Made by a program: the position numbers and the translations under genes. DNA of 64,000 bases from Colwellia sp. MB02u-6. GTDB taxonomy: Bacteria > Pseudomonadota > Gammaproteobacteria > Enterobacterales > Alteromonadaceae. Positions 33,861 to 44,441 of this stretch are shown here, one piece after another. The notes below the pieces were generated by a model. That model saw only the letters and a list, made by a program, of their open reading frames with translations. It did no database searches and was not told where the DNA came from. Position 1 is the stretch's first letter. Every line of letters begins with the position of its first letter. Where the stretch lies: NCBI RefSeq assembly GCF_014077095.1, contig NZ_JACGVG010000036.1, forward strand, positions 1 to 64,000, given 5' to 3'.

Positions 33861-36392
33861 TTAATTTAAACCTTTGATTTTAACTTGCTGCTGACGATGA
33901 TTTAGCTGCTGGCAACTAATGACTAAATCAGCATGAATACCACCCGCAGTGACATCACGTCCAGCACCTGGACCACGAATAATCAGCGCATTTTCTTGAT
34001 ACCACTCGCTTTTAATTTGAAAAATATTATCACATGGGGTTAATTGTGCAAACGCGTCGTTATAGCTTAATTCTTCCAAACTAACTTTCGCACTCACTTG
34101 ACCATTATCACTGATAAACCGAGCAACATAACGAATGCCACAGGCTTTTTCCTGTGCTTGCTGTAAGCGCAATAAAAACAACTCATCAAGTTCAGATGTT
34201 CGTTGCAGAAACTCCTCTAAGCTAATATCTCGTAATAACTCTGGCACTAAATTCTGACAGTCAATATCAGCTAAGGACAATTCAAAACCTGCGGCACGTG
34301 CTAAAATTAATAATTTACGCTGTACGTCTCGCCCTGATAAATCTTCTCGCGGATCCGGTTCAGTCAACCCTTGCGTTAAGGCATTCGACAACAGCGCCGA
34401 AAATGGCGTTGTACCATCGTAAAATTGAAATAGCCAGGATAAAGTGCCCGAGAATATACCCGAAATTTCTGTTATTTTATCACCGCTATTGATCAACTCT
34501 TTAATGCTTGAGTTAATAGGCAACCCAGCACCAACCGTGGTATTACCCAGCCATAAGCTATTATTTTTTTCTGCTGTTTTAAGCAATTGCTGATAATTTT
34601 CAGTACTTGAAGATGCCGCCCACTTATTGGCGCCAATAACATGAATGCCACGGGAAAAAAATTCTTCATACAACTGACTAAAGTCTTCGCTGGGTGTAAT
34701 ATCAACAACAATCAACTCGTCATAAGGGTGATTAGTCAACCAAGTTAACAGTTGCTTACTGTCGTAGGGCTGCGCTTGTTGTTGATAATGTAACAAAGCA
34801 TTAGCGACATCGATGCCATCGGTATTTATTAAGGCTTTACTGGCACCCACTAAGGCGACTAAATGTACATTGTCTAAACCTGGAACACGCGCTATTTGCT
34901 TGGGTAACAGGGTTAAAAATCGTTGGCCAATATTACCTAATCCGGCGACAACAAGGGCAATATTTTTCGCGTCTTTGGTCATATCCGCGTGAACATTATT
35001 GAGTATTTCACTCGAGCATGGCTCAGGTAAAATCGCAATATAACTGTGTTCATTAAAGGCATGTAAAAAATGTAAGCTTTGTTGATGCTTAAGCGCTCTT
35101 TTAAATCTAGCGCGCATATCGCCTTGTTTCGCCACACTATGACCAACAATGGCAATAATTGCTACCGGCCTAAAGGTCACTTCGGTGTCATGACTGGCTA
35201 GCCATTGGCTGACCGCCTTTTGTTGGGCCTGCGTGACGACTATATAACCTTCGTCAATATTGTAGCAAATCGGTGAAAATTCACTTACCGCTAATTCACC
35301 AGACTTAGCTAAAAAGCTGCTTGATTTCGCTAATATTAAATCGTTTAAACTGGTGACTGAAAGTTCTTGTTTCGCTATTTGGCCAAACTTGCCTATTTCA
35401 GTGCCGCTAACCTCTGGTGCAAAACTACTGGCAACATGTAAATGGGTATTATGGTTGGTTAATGGCTTTAAGGTTTTGGCATGTAATACTGGGTTACCCA
35501 AACGGCCAAGTTCATTGGCAACCGCATTAGGTAAACGGTGTAATTTTCTCGCTAAGGGTACAAGCCTTGGGTCAGCACTATAAATACCATCAACGTCAGT
35601 CCAAAGCGTTACATTGCCCGCGCCTAACAGTGCCGCCATTATAGTTGCTGAGTAATCACTACCATTGCGCCCTAACGTGCAAGCTTGTTGCTGTTGATTA
35701 CGCGCAATATAACCAGTAACGATCACCAGTTGGTCTTGTTGTTGAAGCGGTAAAAAGTTTTCTTGGCTCACGCTATAGTCAACGGCACAATTTTTTTCAT
35801 CTTTTAGTAAAAGAAAGTCTCTGGCATCCAACATATAACTTGGACACACACTTTCACTCAATACCGCAGATAATAATCGTGCTGACCAAATCTCACCAAA
35901 GGCCAATAAATCATTTTGATAACTAAATAGATCACTAAGGGGATCACTCAGCGGATCACTGAGTAAATTTTCTGTTATTTGTGCAACATCCTGCTTCAGT
36001 AAACTTTTTAGTCTAGCAGCACTACTGACATTTAAGAGTTGATCAATTAACTGAGCTTGCGTCGCATCAAGTGCAGTAATAGTTACCCCTAAATGCTCAC
36101 GCAAGGTTTTTACGTCATGACTCTTGCTCACTTGCTCAGTGTTAAGGGAAGTTATTTCCTGAAGCTCAACCGCGAGTTGATAAATATTAAATAATGCATC
36201 TGTGGTATTGCCATTGGCAGATACCACAATAATGTCATTGAGCTGGCAATGCTGCCGAATAATATCCACCACACGTTCCACACAAGCACTGGTTGCTAGA
36301 CTACTGCCACCAAATTTATGGACATTACAGGCAACTTTTGCCAAGTGATTTTTTGCAGAGCTAAGCTTTACCGCTGTATTTGAATCGATCAT
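33861..36392 (-). CDS. metL: Bifunctional aspartokinase II / homoserine dehydrogenase II
   Basis: An 843-residue enzyme that phosphorylates aspartate (N-terminal half) and reduces aspartate semialdehyde to homoserine (C-terminal half), feeding methionine synthesis. The kinase starts with 'VHKFGGSSLA' and keeps 'TLGRNGSDYSATIMAALL'. The dehydrogenase begins at 'LVVAGLGNIGQRFL' and keeps 'GANKWAAS', 'TTVGAGLPI' and 'GLTEPDPREDLSGRDVQRKL'. A tandem 'SDPLSDPLSD' insert (about residue 150), coded by a repeated 12-base unit, is unusual. It follows metB by 81 bp in the divergent, MetJ-controlled locus. Confidence 0.95.
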   Translation of the reverse strand: MIDSNTAVKLSSAKNHLAKVACNVHKFGGSSLATSACVERVVDIIRQHCQLNDIIVVSANGNTTDALFNIYQLAVELQEITSLNTEQVSKSHDVKTLREHLGVTITALDATQAQLIDQLLNVSSAARLKSLLKQDVAQITENLLSDPLSDPLSDLFSYQNDLLAFGEIWSARLLSAVLSESVCPSYMLDARDFLLLKDEKNCAVDYSVSQENFLPLQQQDQLVIVTGYIARNQQQQACTLGRNGSDYSATIMAALLGAGNVTLWTDVDGIYSADPRLVPLARKLHRLPNAVANELGRLGNPVLHAKTLKPLTNHNTHLHVASSFAPEVSGTEIGKFGQIAKQELSVTSLNDLILAKSSSFLAKSGELAVSEFSPICYNIDEGYIVVTQAQQKAVSQWLASHDTEVTFRPVAIIAIVGHSVAKQGDMRARFKRALKHQQSLHFLHAFNEHSYIAILPEPCSSEILNNVHADMTKDAKNIALVVAGLGNIGQRFLTLLPKQIARVPGLDNVHLVALVGASKALINTDGIDVANALLHYQQQAQPYDSKQLLTWLTNHPYDELIVVDITPSEDFSQLYEEFFSRGIHVIGANKWAASSSTENYQQLLKTAEKNNSLWLGNTTVGAGLPINSSIKELINSGDKITEISGIFSGTLSWLFQFYDGTTPFSALLSNALTQGLTEPDPREDLSGRDVQRKLLILARAAGFELSLADIDCQNLVPELLRDISLEEFLQRTSELDELFLLRLQQAQEKACGIRYVARFISDNGQVSAKVSLEELSYNDAFAQLTPCDNIFQIKSEWYQENALIIRGPGAGRDVTAGGIHADLVISCQQLNHRQQQVKIKGLN

Positions 36393-36473
36393 TTTACTAC
36401 CACAGGTATGACAGCCTTGTCATACCGCCTTTAAATTATTTATATATAACGCTTAAGATTATAAGTAACTGCT

Positions 36474-37631
36474 TTAAGCTTGGCTGGCATCGAGCGCCTG
36501 AGATAGGTCGGCCAGTATATCGTCAATATCTTCAATACCAACAGAAAGTCGCACTAATGACTGGGTAATACCGGCGGTAAGTTGTGCTTCAATTTCCATC
36601 CCAGCATGGGTCATGGTTGACGGATGACAGATTAAACTCTCAACACCACCAAGTGATTGTGCCAGGGTGAACAGTTCAAGTTTATCAAACAGTATTTTGA
36701 CGGCTTCAACGCCGCCTTTAATCTCAAAACTCATCATAGCGCCAAAATCATACTGCTGTTTTTTAGCTAATTCATGTTGCGGATGGCTAGCTAAACCCGG
36801 AAAATAAACCTGTTGAATAGCTGAATGCTGTTGCAAAAATTTTGCCACAGCATTGGCATTAATTTGATGCTGCTTCATCCGTATTGGCAAAGTTTTTAAG
36901 CCACGTAAAGCTAAAAAGCTATCGAAAGCTGAACCCGTAATACCAATGCAGTTTGCCCACCAAGCTAGTTTTTCACCTAAAGCTTGTTCTTTGGTGACTA
37001 GCACACCGCCTACTACGTCGCTATGACCATTAATGTATTTAGTGGTGGAGTGAAAAACAATATCTGCACCTAATAATAAGGGTTGCTGCAATACCGGCGA
37101 CATAAAGGTGTTATCAACCGCCACTAATGCGCCAACTTGATGGGCTTTTTTGGTAATAGCAGCAATATCAACTAAGCGTAACAATGGATTACTCGGTGAT
37201 TCAACTAACACTAATTTAGGTTTTGTTGCTAAGGCTTGGGCTAAGGCTTGTTGATCGTTTTGATCAACCACCACGAGAGTAAACTGACCCCGTTTGGCAA
37301 GATGGGTAAATAATCGAAAACTTCCACCATAGCAATCATGCGGAATAACCACTGTGTCTTGTGTATTGAGTAATTGGCAAATAAGATGCACCGCTGACAT
37401 GCCGGTATTTGTCACAATGCCAACGGCACCCTTTTCTAAATCTGTAATAGCTTGGGCAAACGTAGCGCGAGTTGGATTACCAGTGCGTGAATAATCAAAC
37501 TGACGCTTGTTGTTAAAACCTTTCAGTGCATAGGTGCTTGAAAGATGAAGAGCTGGAATAACAGCGCCATGGTGTTGGTCGCTATTAATACCTGCTCGAA
37601 CAGCGGTAGTGGCAATTTTTTTCTCGCTCAT
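36474..37631 (-). CDS. metB: Cystathionine gamma-synthase
   Basis: A 385-residue PLP enzyme of the Cys/Met metabolism family, joining activated homoserine with cysteine to cystathionine. It shows 'QFDYSRTGNPTRATFAQAI', 'HDCYGGSFRLF', 'VESPSNPLLRLVDIAAI', 'AVDNTFMSPVLQQPL' and the PLP-Lys motif 'VFHSTTKYINGHSDVVGGV'. The neighbourhood with metL and metJ supports the synthase rather than a lyase. The ATG at 37631 follows the MetJ boxes. Confidence 0.95.
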   Translation of the reverse strand: MSEKKIATTAVRAGINSDQHHGAVIPALHLSSTYALKGFNNKRQFDYSRTGNPTRATFAQAITDLEKGAVGIVTNTGMSAVHLICQLLNTQDTVVIPHDCYGGSFRLFTHLAKRGQFTLVVVDQNDQQALAQALATKPKLVLVESPSNPLLRLVDIAAITKKAHQVGALVAVDNTFMSPVLQQPLLLGADIVFHSTTKYINGHSDVVGGVLVTKEQALGEKLAWWANCIGITGSAFDSFLALRGLKTLPIRMKQHQINANAVAKFLQQHSAIQQVYFPGLASHPQHELAKKQQYDFGAMMSFEIKGGVEAVKILFDKLELFTLAQSLGGVESLICHPSTMTHAGMEIEAQLTAGITQSLVRLSVGIEDIDDILADLSQALDASQA

Positions 37632-37660
37632 GTGTACTCCGGTAAAAATATTTTCTTTAT

Positions 37661-37731
37661 AGATGTTTGGACGTCTATCAATCTAAATGCTTTAAAGCTT
37701 GCGGTCAAGTACTTTAGACTTCTAAACTTCT
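37661..37731. promoter_or_regulatory. MetJ operator: two clusters of met boxes
   Basis: Eight-base units near AGACGTCT lie in tandem: agatgttt (37661), ggacgtct (37669) and a weaker atcaatct (37677), then a second cluster, agacttct (37716) and aaacttct (37724). They lie between metB and metJ and so can repress both directions when MetJ is loaded with S-adenosylmethionine. Confidence 0.8.
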
Positions 37732-37864
37732 ACACATTCGTTATTGACTCACGCCCCACAACCAGTAAAATCAAGTAGTAAGAATAAATTTATCACAAAC
37801 TGGCCTACCAGACCGGTTTAACAACGATAAATTTATCTCAATTAATTAGCATAGAGGAATATTC

Positions 37865-38197
37865 ATGGCAGAGTGGAATGGCGAGTATATTAACCCATAC
37901 GCCGAACACGGGAAGAAAAGTGAACAAGTCAAAAAGATCACCGTGTCTATCCCTTTACGTGTGTTAAAAGTGCTCACTGATGAACGTACACGTCGCCAAG
38001 TGAATAACTTGCGTCATGCCACCAACAGTGAGCTGTTATGTGAAGCGTTTTTACACGCTTTTACTGGCCAACCATTACCTGATGATAGTGACTTGGCTAA
38101 AGACAACACACAAAAATTACCCGCGAGTGTTCGTCGGGCTTTGGCAGCAAAAGGTATAACTGACTTTAGTGAACACGAAGCGGAATTAGAAGATTAA
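37865..38197 (+). CDS. metJ: Methionine regulon repressor MetJ
   Basis: A 110-residue ribbon-helix-helix repressor using S-adenosylmethionine as corepressor. The sequence '[70 protein letters not shown]' is nearly that of other gammaproteobacterial MetJ proteins, including the DNA-contacting beta strand KKITVSIP. It is divergent from metBL, and met boxes lie between them. A strong terminator follows. Confidence 0.97.
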   Translation: MAEWNGEYINPYAEHGKKSEQVKKITVSIPLRVLKVLTDERTRRQVNNLRHATNSELLCEAFLHAFTGQPLPDDSDLAKDNTQKLPASVRRALAAKGITDFSEHEAELED

Positions 38198-38217
38198 AAC
38201 CAGTAGTACAACAAGCA

Positions 38218-38251
38218 AATAAACAAGGCGCTGATTAGCGCCTTGTTTATT
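38218..38251 (+). terminator. Intrinsic terminator of metJ
   Basis: A perfect 15 bp stem (aataaacaaggcgct / agcgccttgtttatt) around a 4-base loop, 20 bp past the metJ stop. Both ends are AT-rich. Confidence 0.88.
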
Positions 38252-38626
38252 GCTGAAAATATAGGTGATTAGCAAGAGTTGCTTTGAAATATAAAGCGGG
38301 ATGACTCCTGTAGTATGTGGCTAAAGATCAAAAAATAATTATTTTTGTTCATCAGAATTATTTGAATATACATCAAACTTGGACGATATTGCTTTAGTTT
38401 GCATTGAGAGTGCTGCCAACAAAGTCAGCATCGTTTAAATAAAGTAAAATTATGCCCGTCACTCATATGGCCTCATCCACCTTTACATCATCTTGATTTA
38501 CTTAAACTTAATTTCTCATCGTTGCCACAAATTAAAAAGCTTAATAACTGAACTTGAATATCATCGAATTTAACTAAGCAGCTAAATTAACTCATGACTG
38601 ACGGCTGATAACTGATAGCTATGAAT
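38252..38626. other. Intergenic region, nothing recognised
   Basis: About 375 bp between metJ and the minus-strand VOC gene. I find no reading frame, hairpin or operator worth reporting. Confidence 0.4.
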
Positions 38627-39040
38627 CTACCCAGTCGCATCATGCAACTGCAATAAATCCCACTTAGTACCATATAAATCTTTAAACACGACAACCGTGC
38701 CATATTCTTCCACACGCGGCTCTTCGTTAAACTCGACACCTTGGCTTTTCATCTGTTGATAGTCGCGCCAAAAGTCATTGGTTTGCAGAAATAAAAATAC
38801 TCGTCCGCCCGCTTGATTACCCACTGATTGACTTTGCTCGTCGTTACTGGCTTTAGCAAGCAGTATGTTGGTGCCATTTGAATTTGGTGGTGATATTTGT
38901 ACCCAACGTTTTCCACCGCCTAAGTCAGTATCTTCAATAAGCTGAAAGTTTAATTTTTTGCTATAAAATGCAATCGCATCATCGTAGTCTTCAACCACGA
39001 GGGCAATATTTGATATGCTTTGTTTGATCGTTTTAGTCAT
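38627..39040 (-). CDS. VOC family (glyoxalase-like) protein
   Basis: About 137 residues from the ATG at 39040 (MTKTIKQSISNIALVVEDY); an ATG at 39064 adds eight residues. The VOC fold is seen in 'NIALVVEDYDDAIAFYSKKLNFQL', 'KRWVQISPPNSNGTNILLAKA', 'VFLFLQTNDFWRDYQQMKSQGVEF' and 'GTVVVFKDLYGTKWDLLQL'. The first metal position (usually His) is Asn/Ala-like, so metal binding is unsure. It is unlike the VOC protein at 9099. The substrate is unknown. A pseudogene lies directly upstream. Confidence 0.85.
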   Translation of the reverse strand: MTKTIKQSISNIALVVEDYDDAIAFYSKKLNFQLIEDTDLGGGKRWVQISPPNSNGTNILLAKASNDEQSQSVGNQAGGRVFLFLQTNDFWRDYQQMKSQGVEFNEEPRVEEYGTVVVFKDLYGTKWDLLQLHDATG

Positions 39041-39084
39041 GCTTTGTTCTCTATTCATTTTCATTACTCATCGTCCAAGTAACG

Positions 39085-39735
39085 CTATTTTAACGTATTT
39101 TTTTCTCCGTAATGAACTTTGCATGATTTAATTAAAAAAACCTCACCTAGAGGTCTTTTTTCACCATAACTAGCCACTAGCTCTACCTGCGACAACATTT
39201 TGGTGATTATTGGGCTTCTACCCACCAAGCCAGCAGACGACCACTCTTGCGCTAACTCGTTCTGTAGATCGGTATTTTCAGCCTGAAGTTGCTCAGTAAG
39301 CGATTGTACATTTTCCAAGGCACTGCGCAGTGCCAACTCAATTTGTTGTTGCTGACTAACATCACGAAATACCGCAACAGCACCAATAATATGGTTATTT
39401 TTATAAACCGCTCGTGTTGTGTACTCAACAGGGAAGTTACTGCCATCTTTACGCCAAAAAACCTCACTACTAACCTGTCGAGAAATACCATCAAGCGCGG
39501 TATTGAATATTTTACATTCACAAGCAGGATAAGGCTCACCATTGCTATAACTATGATGATGAAACTAATGAATATTTTGTCCCAATAGTTCAGCGTAAGA
39601 CCAGCCGGTCATGGCTTCTGCAGTCGGGTTAATAAAAATAGCCCGCCCTTGTGTATCTGAACCGTAAATACCTTCACCTATGGAGTTTAGTAATAGTTCA
39701 GAATCGGCGAGATAGGCTTTAATTTCTTTATCCAT
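39085..39735 (-). pseudogene. Truncated PAS / sigma-54 activator gene with an in-frame stop
   Basis: From the ATG at 39735 the frame reads as a PAS domain ('SIGEGIYGSDTQGRAIFINPTAEAMTGWSYAELLGQNIH'), then a TAG at about 39564-39566, then the same frame goes on through 'WRKDGSNFPVEYTTRAVY', 'GAVAVFRDVSQQQQIE', a coiled coil, and 'LVGRSPIITKMLSQVELVAS'. That last segment normally begins the AAA+ domain of NtrC-type activators. The sequence then departs from the family before Walker A and ends after 26 unrelated residues. So the ATPase and DNA-binding parts are lost. The shorter open frames in this area are pieces of it. Confidence 0.85.
39134..39160. terminator. Terminator inside the 3' end of the pseudogene
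   Basis: The arms acctc (39140-39144) and gaggt (39150-39154) form a stem with A7 on the left and T6 on the right, so it can act in both directions. It lies where the pseudogene no longer resembles its family, showing that the 3' part was replaced by what was intergenic DNA. Confidence 0.65.
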
Positions 39736-39741
39736 TAATAT

Positions 39742-40040
39742 TCCTAAAGTGACTTACTAGGTGCAAATAAACTCTGTTATTTACGCTAAATATCGAGGTT
39801 AATCTTAAGCCACGATATAGCGTGGCTATATTGGCAACAGCCTTGATAGTGGCAATTTTTTAACGACGGTAGCAAATTTTGCCAATCACATTCACTGTTA
39901 TCAATTTATTAGCAATGTTTGATGTCGGCGGTACCTAAGTTAAAAGTTGAATTTAAGAGAGCCCAAAAAGAAAGGGAAGCTATAAGCTTCCCTTCTATTT
40001 GATTATCAGTTTAAAACTGCATTACTTAAAAGCGCAGCCG
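39742..40040. other. Intergenic region with the malic enzyme terminator
   Basis: At 39967-39994 aagggaagct and agcttccctt form a 10 bp stem with a 3-base loop, followed on the minus strand by a T-rich run (tcttttt); it is the terminator of the malic enzyme gene. The rest shows nothing. Confidence 0.75.
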
Positions 40041-41282
40041 TTAGCCTTGGTAATTCTCTGGCATTGCGAGTGCCGCTACACCTGAGTCTACCGCCGCTTG
40101 TGCAACCGCAATAGCGACGGCCGAACGTAAACGTGAGTCCATAGGTTTTGGAATAATGTAATTTCTACCAAAATTTAAGTCGTCACAGCCACTAGCCGCT
40201 AATACTTCCTCTGTCACTTGCTCTTTTGCTAAGGTGCGAATGGCATGTACGGCGGCAATTTTCATTTCGTCATTAATGATGCGTGCCCTTACGTCTAAAG
40301 CGCCACGGAAAATAAAGGGGAAACAAAGTACATTGTTAACTTGGTTTGGGTAGTCTGAACGACCGGTAGCGATAATTAAATCATTGCGTGTTGCCAACGC
40401 CAGTTCAGGTTTAATTTCTGGATCTGGGTTTGAACATGCAAAAATCACTGGCTTAGCGGCCATCAGCTTTACGTGTGACGGTAATAATAAGTTAGGCCCA
40501 GATACACCAATAAATACGTCAGCACCATCGATGGCGTCTTCTAGCGTGCGCTTATCAGTATTGTTAGCAAATAATTTTTTATATTCATTTAAATCGTCAC
40601 GGCGGGTGTGAATAACACCTTTCGTGTCGAGCATATAAATTTTTTCACGTTGTGCGCCGCATTTAATCAACAATTCCATACAGGCAATGGCTGCAGCACC
40701 AGCCCCCATACAAACAATGTTAGCGTGTCGAAGTTCTTTACCTTGAATTTCTAGCGCATTTATCATTCCTGCTGCCGTTACAATAGCAGTACCATGCTGA
40801 TCGTCATGAAATACCGGTATTTTACAGCGTTCAATGAGTGCTTTTTCAATAACAAAACATTCAGGTGCTTTGATGTCTTCTAAGTTAATGCCACCAAAGC
40901 TGTCAGCAATATTGGCTACCGTATTAATGAAGTCTTCAACGGTTTTATGGTTAACTTCAATATCAAACGAATTAATGCCAGCAAAACGTTTAAACAATAA
41001 CGCTTTTCCTTCCATCACAGGTTTAGAGGCCATTGGCCCTAAGTTCCCTAGACCTAAAATAGCGGTACCGTTGGTAATAACAGCAACGGTATTACCTTTG
41101 CCAGTATATTTATAAACGTCATCAGGGTTTGCAGCAATAGCGCGAACAGGCTCAGCAACACCGGGGCTATAAGCAAGTGAGAGATCTTTGCTTGTTTCAG
41201 CAGGGGTCGTTAATTCAACACTAATTTTGCCCGGCGTTGGGTATTGGTGATAATCAAGTGCTTGTTGGCGAAGATCTGTCAT
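40041..41282 (-). CDS. Malic enzyme (oxaloacetate-decarboxylating), short form
   Basis: A 413-residue enzyme that converts malate to pyruvate and CO2 with NAD(P). It contains 'LAYSPGVAEPVRAI', 'ITNGTAILGLGNLGPMASKPVMEGKALLFKRFAGI', 'INLEDIKAPECFVIE', 'IPVFHDDQHGTAIV' (metal site) and the dinucleotide motif 'IVCMGAGAAAIACMELL'. It has the N-terminal part of the MaeB type but lacks the phosphotransacetylase-like C-terminal domain of long MaeB proteins. Cofactor preference cannot be read safely. It is monocistronic, with its own terminator. Confidence 0.95.
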   Translation of the reverse strand: MTDLRQQALDYHQYPTPGKISVELTTPAETSKDLSLAYSPGVAEPVRAIAANPDDVYKYTGKGNTVAVITNGTAILGLGNLGPMASKPVMEGKALLFKRFAGINSFDIEVNHKTVEDFINTVANIADSFGGINLEDIKAPECFVIEKALIERCKIPVFHDDQHGTAIVTAAGMINALEIQGKELRHANIVCMGAGAAAIACMELLIKCGAQREKIYMLDTKGVIHTRRDDLNEYKKLFANNTDKRTLEDAIDGADVFIGVSGPNLLLPSHVKLMAAKPVIFACSNPDPEIKPELALATRNDLIIATGRSDYPNQVNNVLCFPFIFRGALDVRARIINDEMKIAAVHAIRTLAKEQVTEEVLAASGCDDLNFGRNYIIPKPMDSRLRSAVAIAVAQAAVDSGVAALAMPENYQG

Positions 41283-41813
41283 GTTTATTCCTAATGTGTG
41301 AGTCTACTACGTTAATTTTATGTGTTAACTTGAGTCGATACTATTATTGTTGTTTACATGTTATTGCAATGCGCTGGCTAATTTCAAGCTATTTTGTATA
41401 TATTAATTCGCTACAAGCTATATTTAATATAGGCTTTTAAAATTCATATTTCATATAACTTAGCTAAATATTCAACATATATTGTTAACTATTCATAGAG
41501 AAATAGCGCTTAGAATCGCTAATCAAACCATAAGTAACTTAATCATAAGCTTTAAGTGTAAATCCGCTGCTCTACTTATGAAACTCAGCACCTTTGTATC
41601 ATTTCATGATAGATAACAGAATTTCACTGCTATTCTTCTAACCTGACTTCTTAGCAGAAGCTAAACTGGTTAACCTCTTTACTTCAATTGCCATCCAACA
41701 GGATAGCACTTTAGATACTACAGGGAGCTTATCTTGAATGAATAGTTAGGTAATTGGAGGTATAAAAAAACCACCTAAAAGGTGGTTTTTTAAAACGATT
41801 CAATGAAATTTAA
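41283..41813. other. Intergenic region with the purA terminator
   Basis: At 41764-41791 ccacct and aggtgg pair around AAA, with A7 on one side and T6 on the other: an intrinsic terminator for purA that can act both ways. The other 480 AT-rich bases hold the malic enzyme promoter, which I cannot place. Confidence 0.8.
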
Positions 41814-43133
<1,320 letters not shown>

Positions 43134-43238
43134 TTAGGCGAGGATTCTATCAAATATCAATATTGAGTCCAAGCAATAATTGTTGAATTTTAATGCGTTA
43201 TTAAAAAAACCAGTGGTAGTGCAGAGTTAGCAAAGGAA

Positions 43239-43424
43239 TTAATTTACCGTCCAAAGCAGCATAATACCGATTAACAGCAAAAATAAACCTATTTGACGAA
43301 TAGTATTAACCGGTTCATTAGCTAATTTTAAGACATAGGCTCGCCATTTATTCGGAAATAGTGCTGGAATCACTCCTTCAATAATTAACGCAATAGCTAG
43401 TGCCATGAGTAACGTAGACAGCAT
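43239..43424 (-). CDS. DUF2065 family small membrane protein (YjeT-like)
   Basis: A 61-residue protein with two hydrophobic helices (about 2-22 and 43-60) and the family pattern 'LIIEGVIPALFPNKWR' and 'IRQIGLFLLLIGIMLLW'. The function is unknown; the gene is usually found between hflC and purA, as here. The hflC terminator lies upstream, so it may have its own promoter. Confidence 0.9.
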   Translation of the reverse strand: MLSTLLMALAIALIIEGVIPALFPNKWRAYVLKLANEPVNTIRQIGLFLLLIGIMLLWTVN

Positions 43425-43503
43425 ATAAATCCCTTATCTAAACCAATACAATCAAAACCAAATTTAAGACGCTTTGAGTGCATTTTTTAAGTGATAGAAA
43501 CAC

Positions 43504-43530
43504 AAAAGCCATGACAATGTCATGGCTTTT
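43504..43530 (-). terminator. Intrinsic terminator after hflC
   Basis: A perfect 12 bp stem, aaaagccatgac with gtcatggctttt, with a 3-base loop, 24 bp past the hflC stop. Confidence 0.88.
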
Positions 43531-43553
43531 AAATCACTATTTAACCTTAGGTA

Positions 43554-44438
43554 CTAATTAGTTTTTTTACCATTCTTTAGGTAATTAAAGAAGTCACTGT
43601 CAGGTTTAACAATTAAAATATCACTCTTAGAACTAAAACTGTTTTCATAAGCTTCTAAACTACGGAAGAAGTTATAAAACTCAGCGTCTTGGGTGTAAGA
43701 GTCTGCATACACTTTCGCTGCTAGGGCATCACCTTCACCACGAACTTCTTGTGCATTCTTCTGTGCTGTTGCTAACATAACAGTTACTTTAGCATCAATA
43801 GTGGCACGAATGATTTCAGCTTGCTCTTGACCTTGTGAGCGATGTTCTTTCGCCACAGCGGTACGTTCAGCACGCATACGTTCGTAAATTGAATTACTGA
43901 CCTCTGTAGGTAAGTTAATAGCTTTGATGCGAACATCAATCACTTCAATACCTAAATCTTCACGGCTACTTGTAGCACTTTCTAATGCTTGGGCCATGAT
44001 GTCATCTCGATCACCAGAAACAATTTCTTTAATCGTACGTGTACCAATCTCGGTACGTAAGCCATTATTTACTTTCTGTTTCAATAACGCACGAGCGTTC
44101 TCAATTGAACCTGTAGTACGTAAATAATAGGTTGAAAAGTTAACAATACGCCATTTAACAAATGAGTCGACCATTAAATCTTTCTTCTCAGATGTTACAA
44201 AACGATCTGGCTCTTCGTCCAAGGTTTGTATACGCGCATCAAGTTTACGTACTGTGTTAATAAATGGAAATTTAAAGTGTAAACCTGGCTCATAAACTTT
44301 CATGTCGCCGGTATCACTGTCACGCGTAATTTTTGAGAACTGGAAAACTATGCCACGTTGGCCTTCAGTCACAACAAAAACAGACGAAACTGTTAGCACA
44401 AGTATTAAGGCAATAATTGCCAATATAAAATTCTTCAT
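43554..44438 (-). CDS. hflC: HflC, membrane-bound modulator of the FtsH protease
   Basis: A 294-residue SPFH/prohibitin-family protein with an N-terminal membrane anchor (residues 4-24) and a periplasmic body. Family features are 'VVTEGQRGIVFQFSKITRD', 'GLHFKFPFINTVRKLDARIQTLD', and the coiled 'AERTAVAKEHRSQGQEQAEIIRA' region. With HflK it forms a large ring around FtsH and limits degradation of membrane proteins. It starts 3 bp after hflK. Confidence 0.96.
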   Translation of the reverse strand: MKNFILAIIALILVLTVSSVFVVTEGQRGIVFQFSKITRDSDTGDMKVYEPGLHFKFPFINTVRKLDARIQTLDEEPDRFVTSEKKDLMVDSFVKWRIVNFSTYYLRTTGSIENARALLKQKVNNGLRTEIGTRTIKEIVSGDRDDIMAQALESATSSREDLGIEVIDVRIKAINLPTEVSNSIYERMRAERTAVAKEHRSQGQEQAEIIRATIDAKVTVMLATAQKNAQEVRGEGDALAAKVYADSYTQDAEFYNFFRSLEAYENSFSSKSDILIVKPDSDFFNYLKNGKKTN

Positions 44439-44441
44439 GGC

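Noticed and set aside
39085-39542. Two separate small genes on the minus strand
   Set aside because: They are a fragment and an out-of-frame shadow of the PAS/sigma-54 activator pseudogene, which reads in one frame apart from a TAG.
41369-41386. Sigma-54 promoter (TGGCTAATTTCAAGCT)
   Set aside because: GG-N10-GC spacing is present, but the -12 part lacks TTGC and no plus-strand gene follows.
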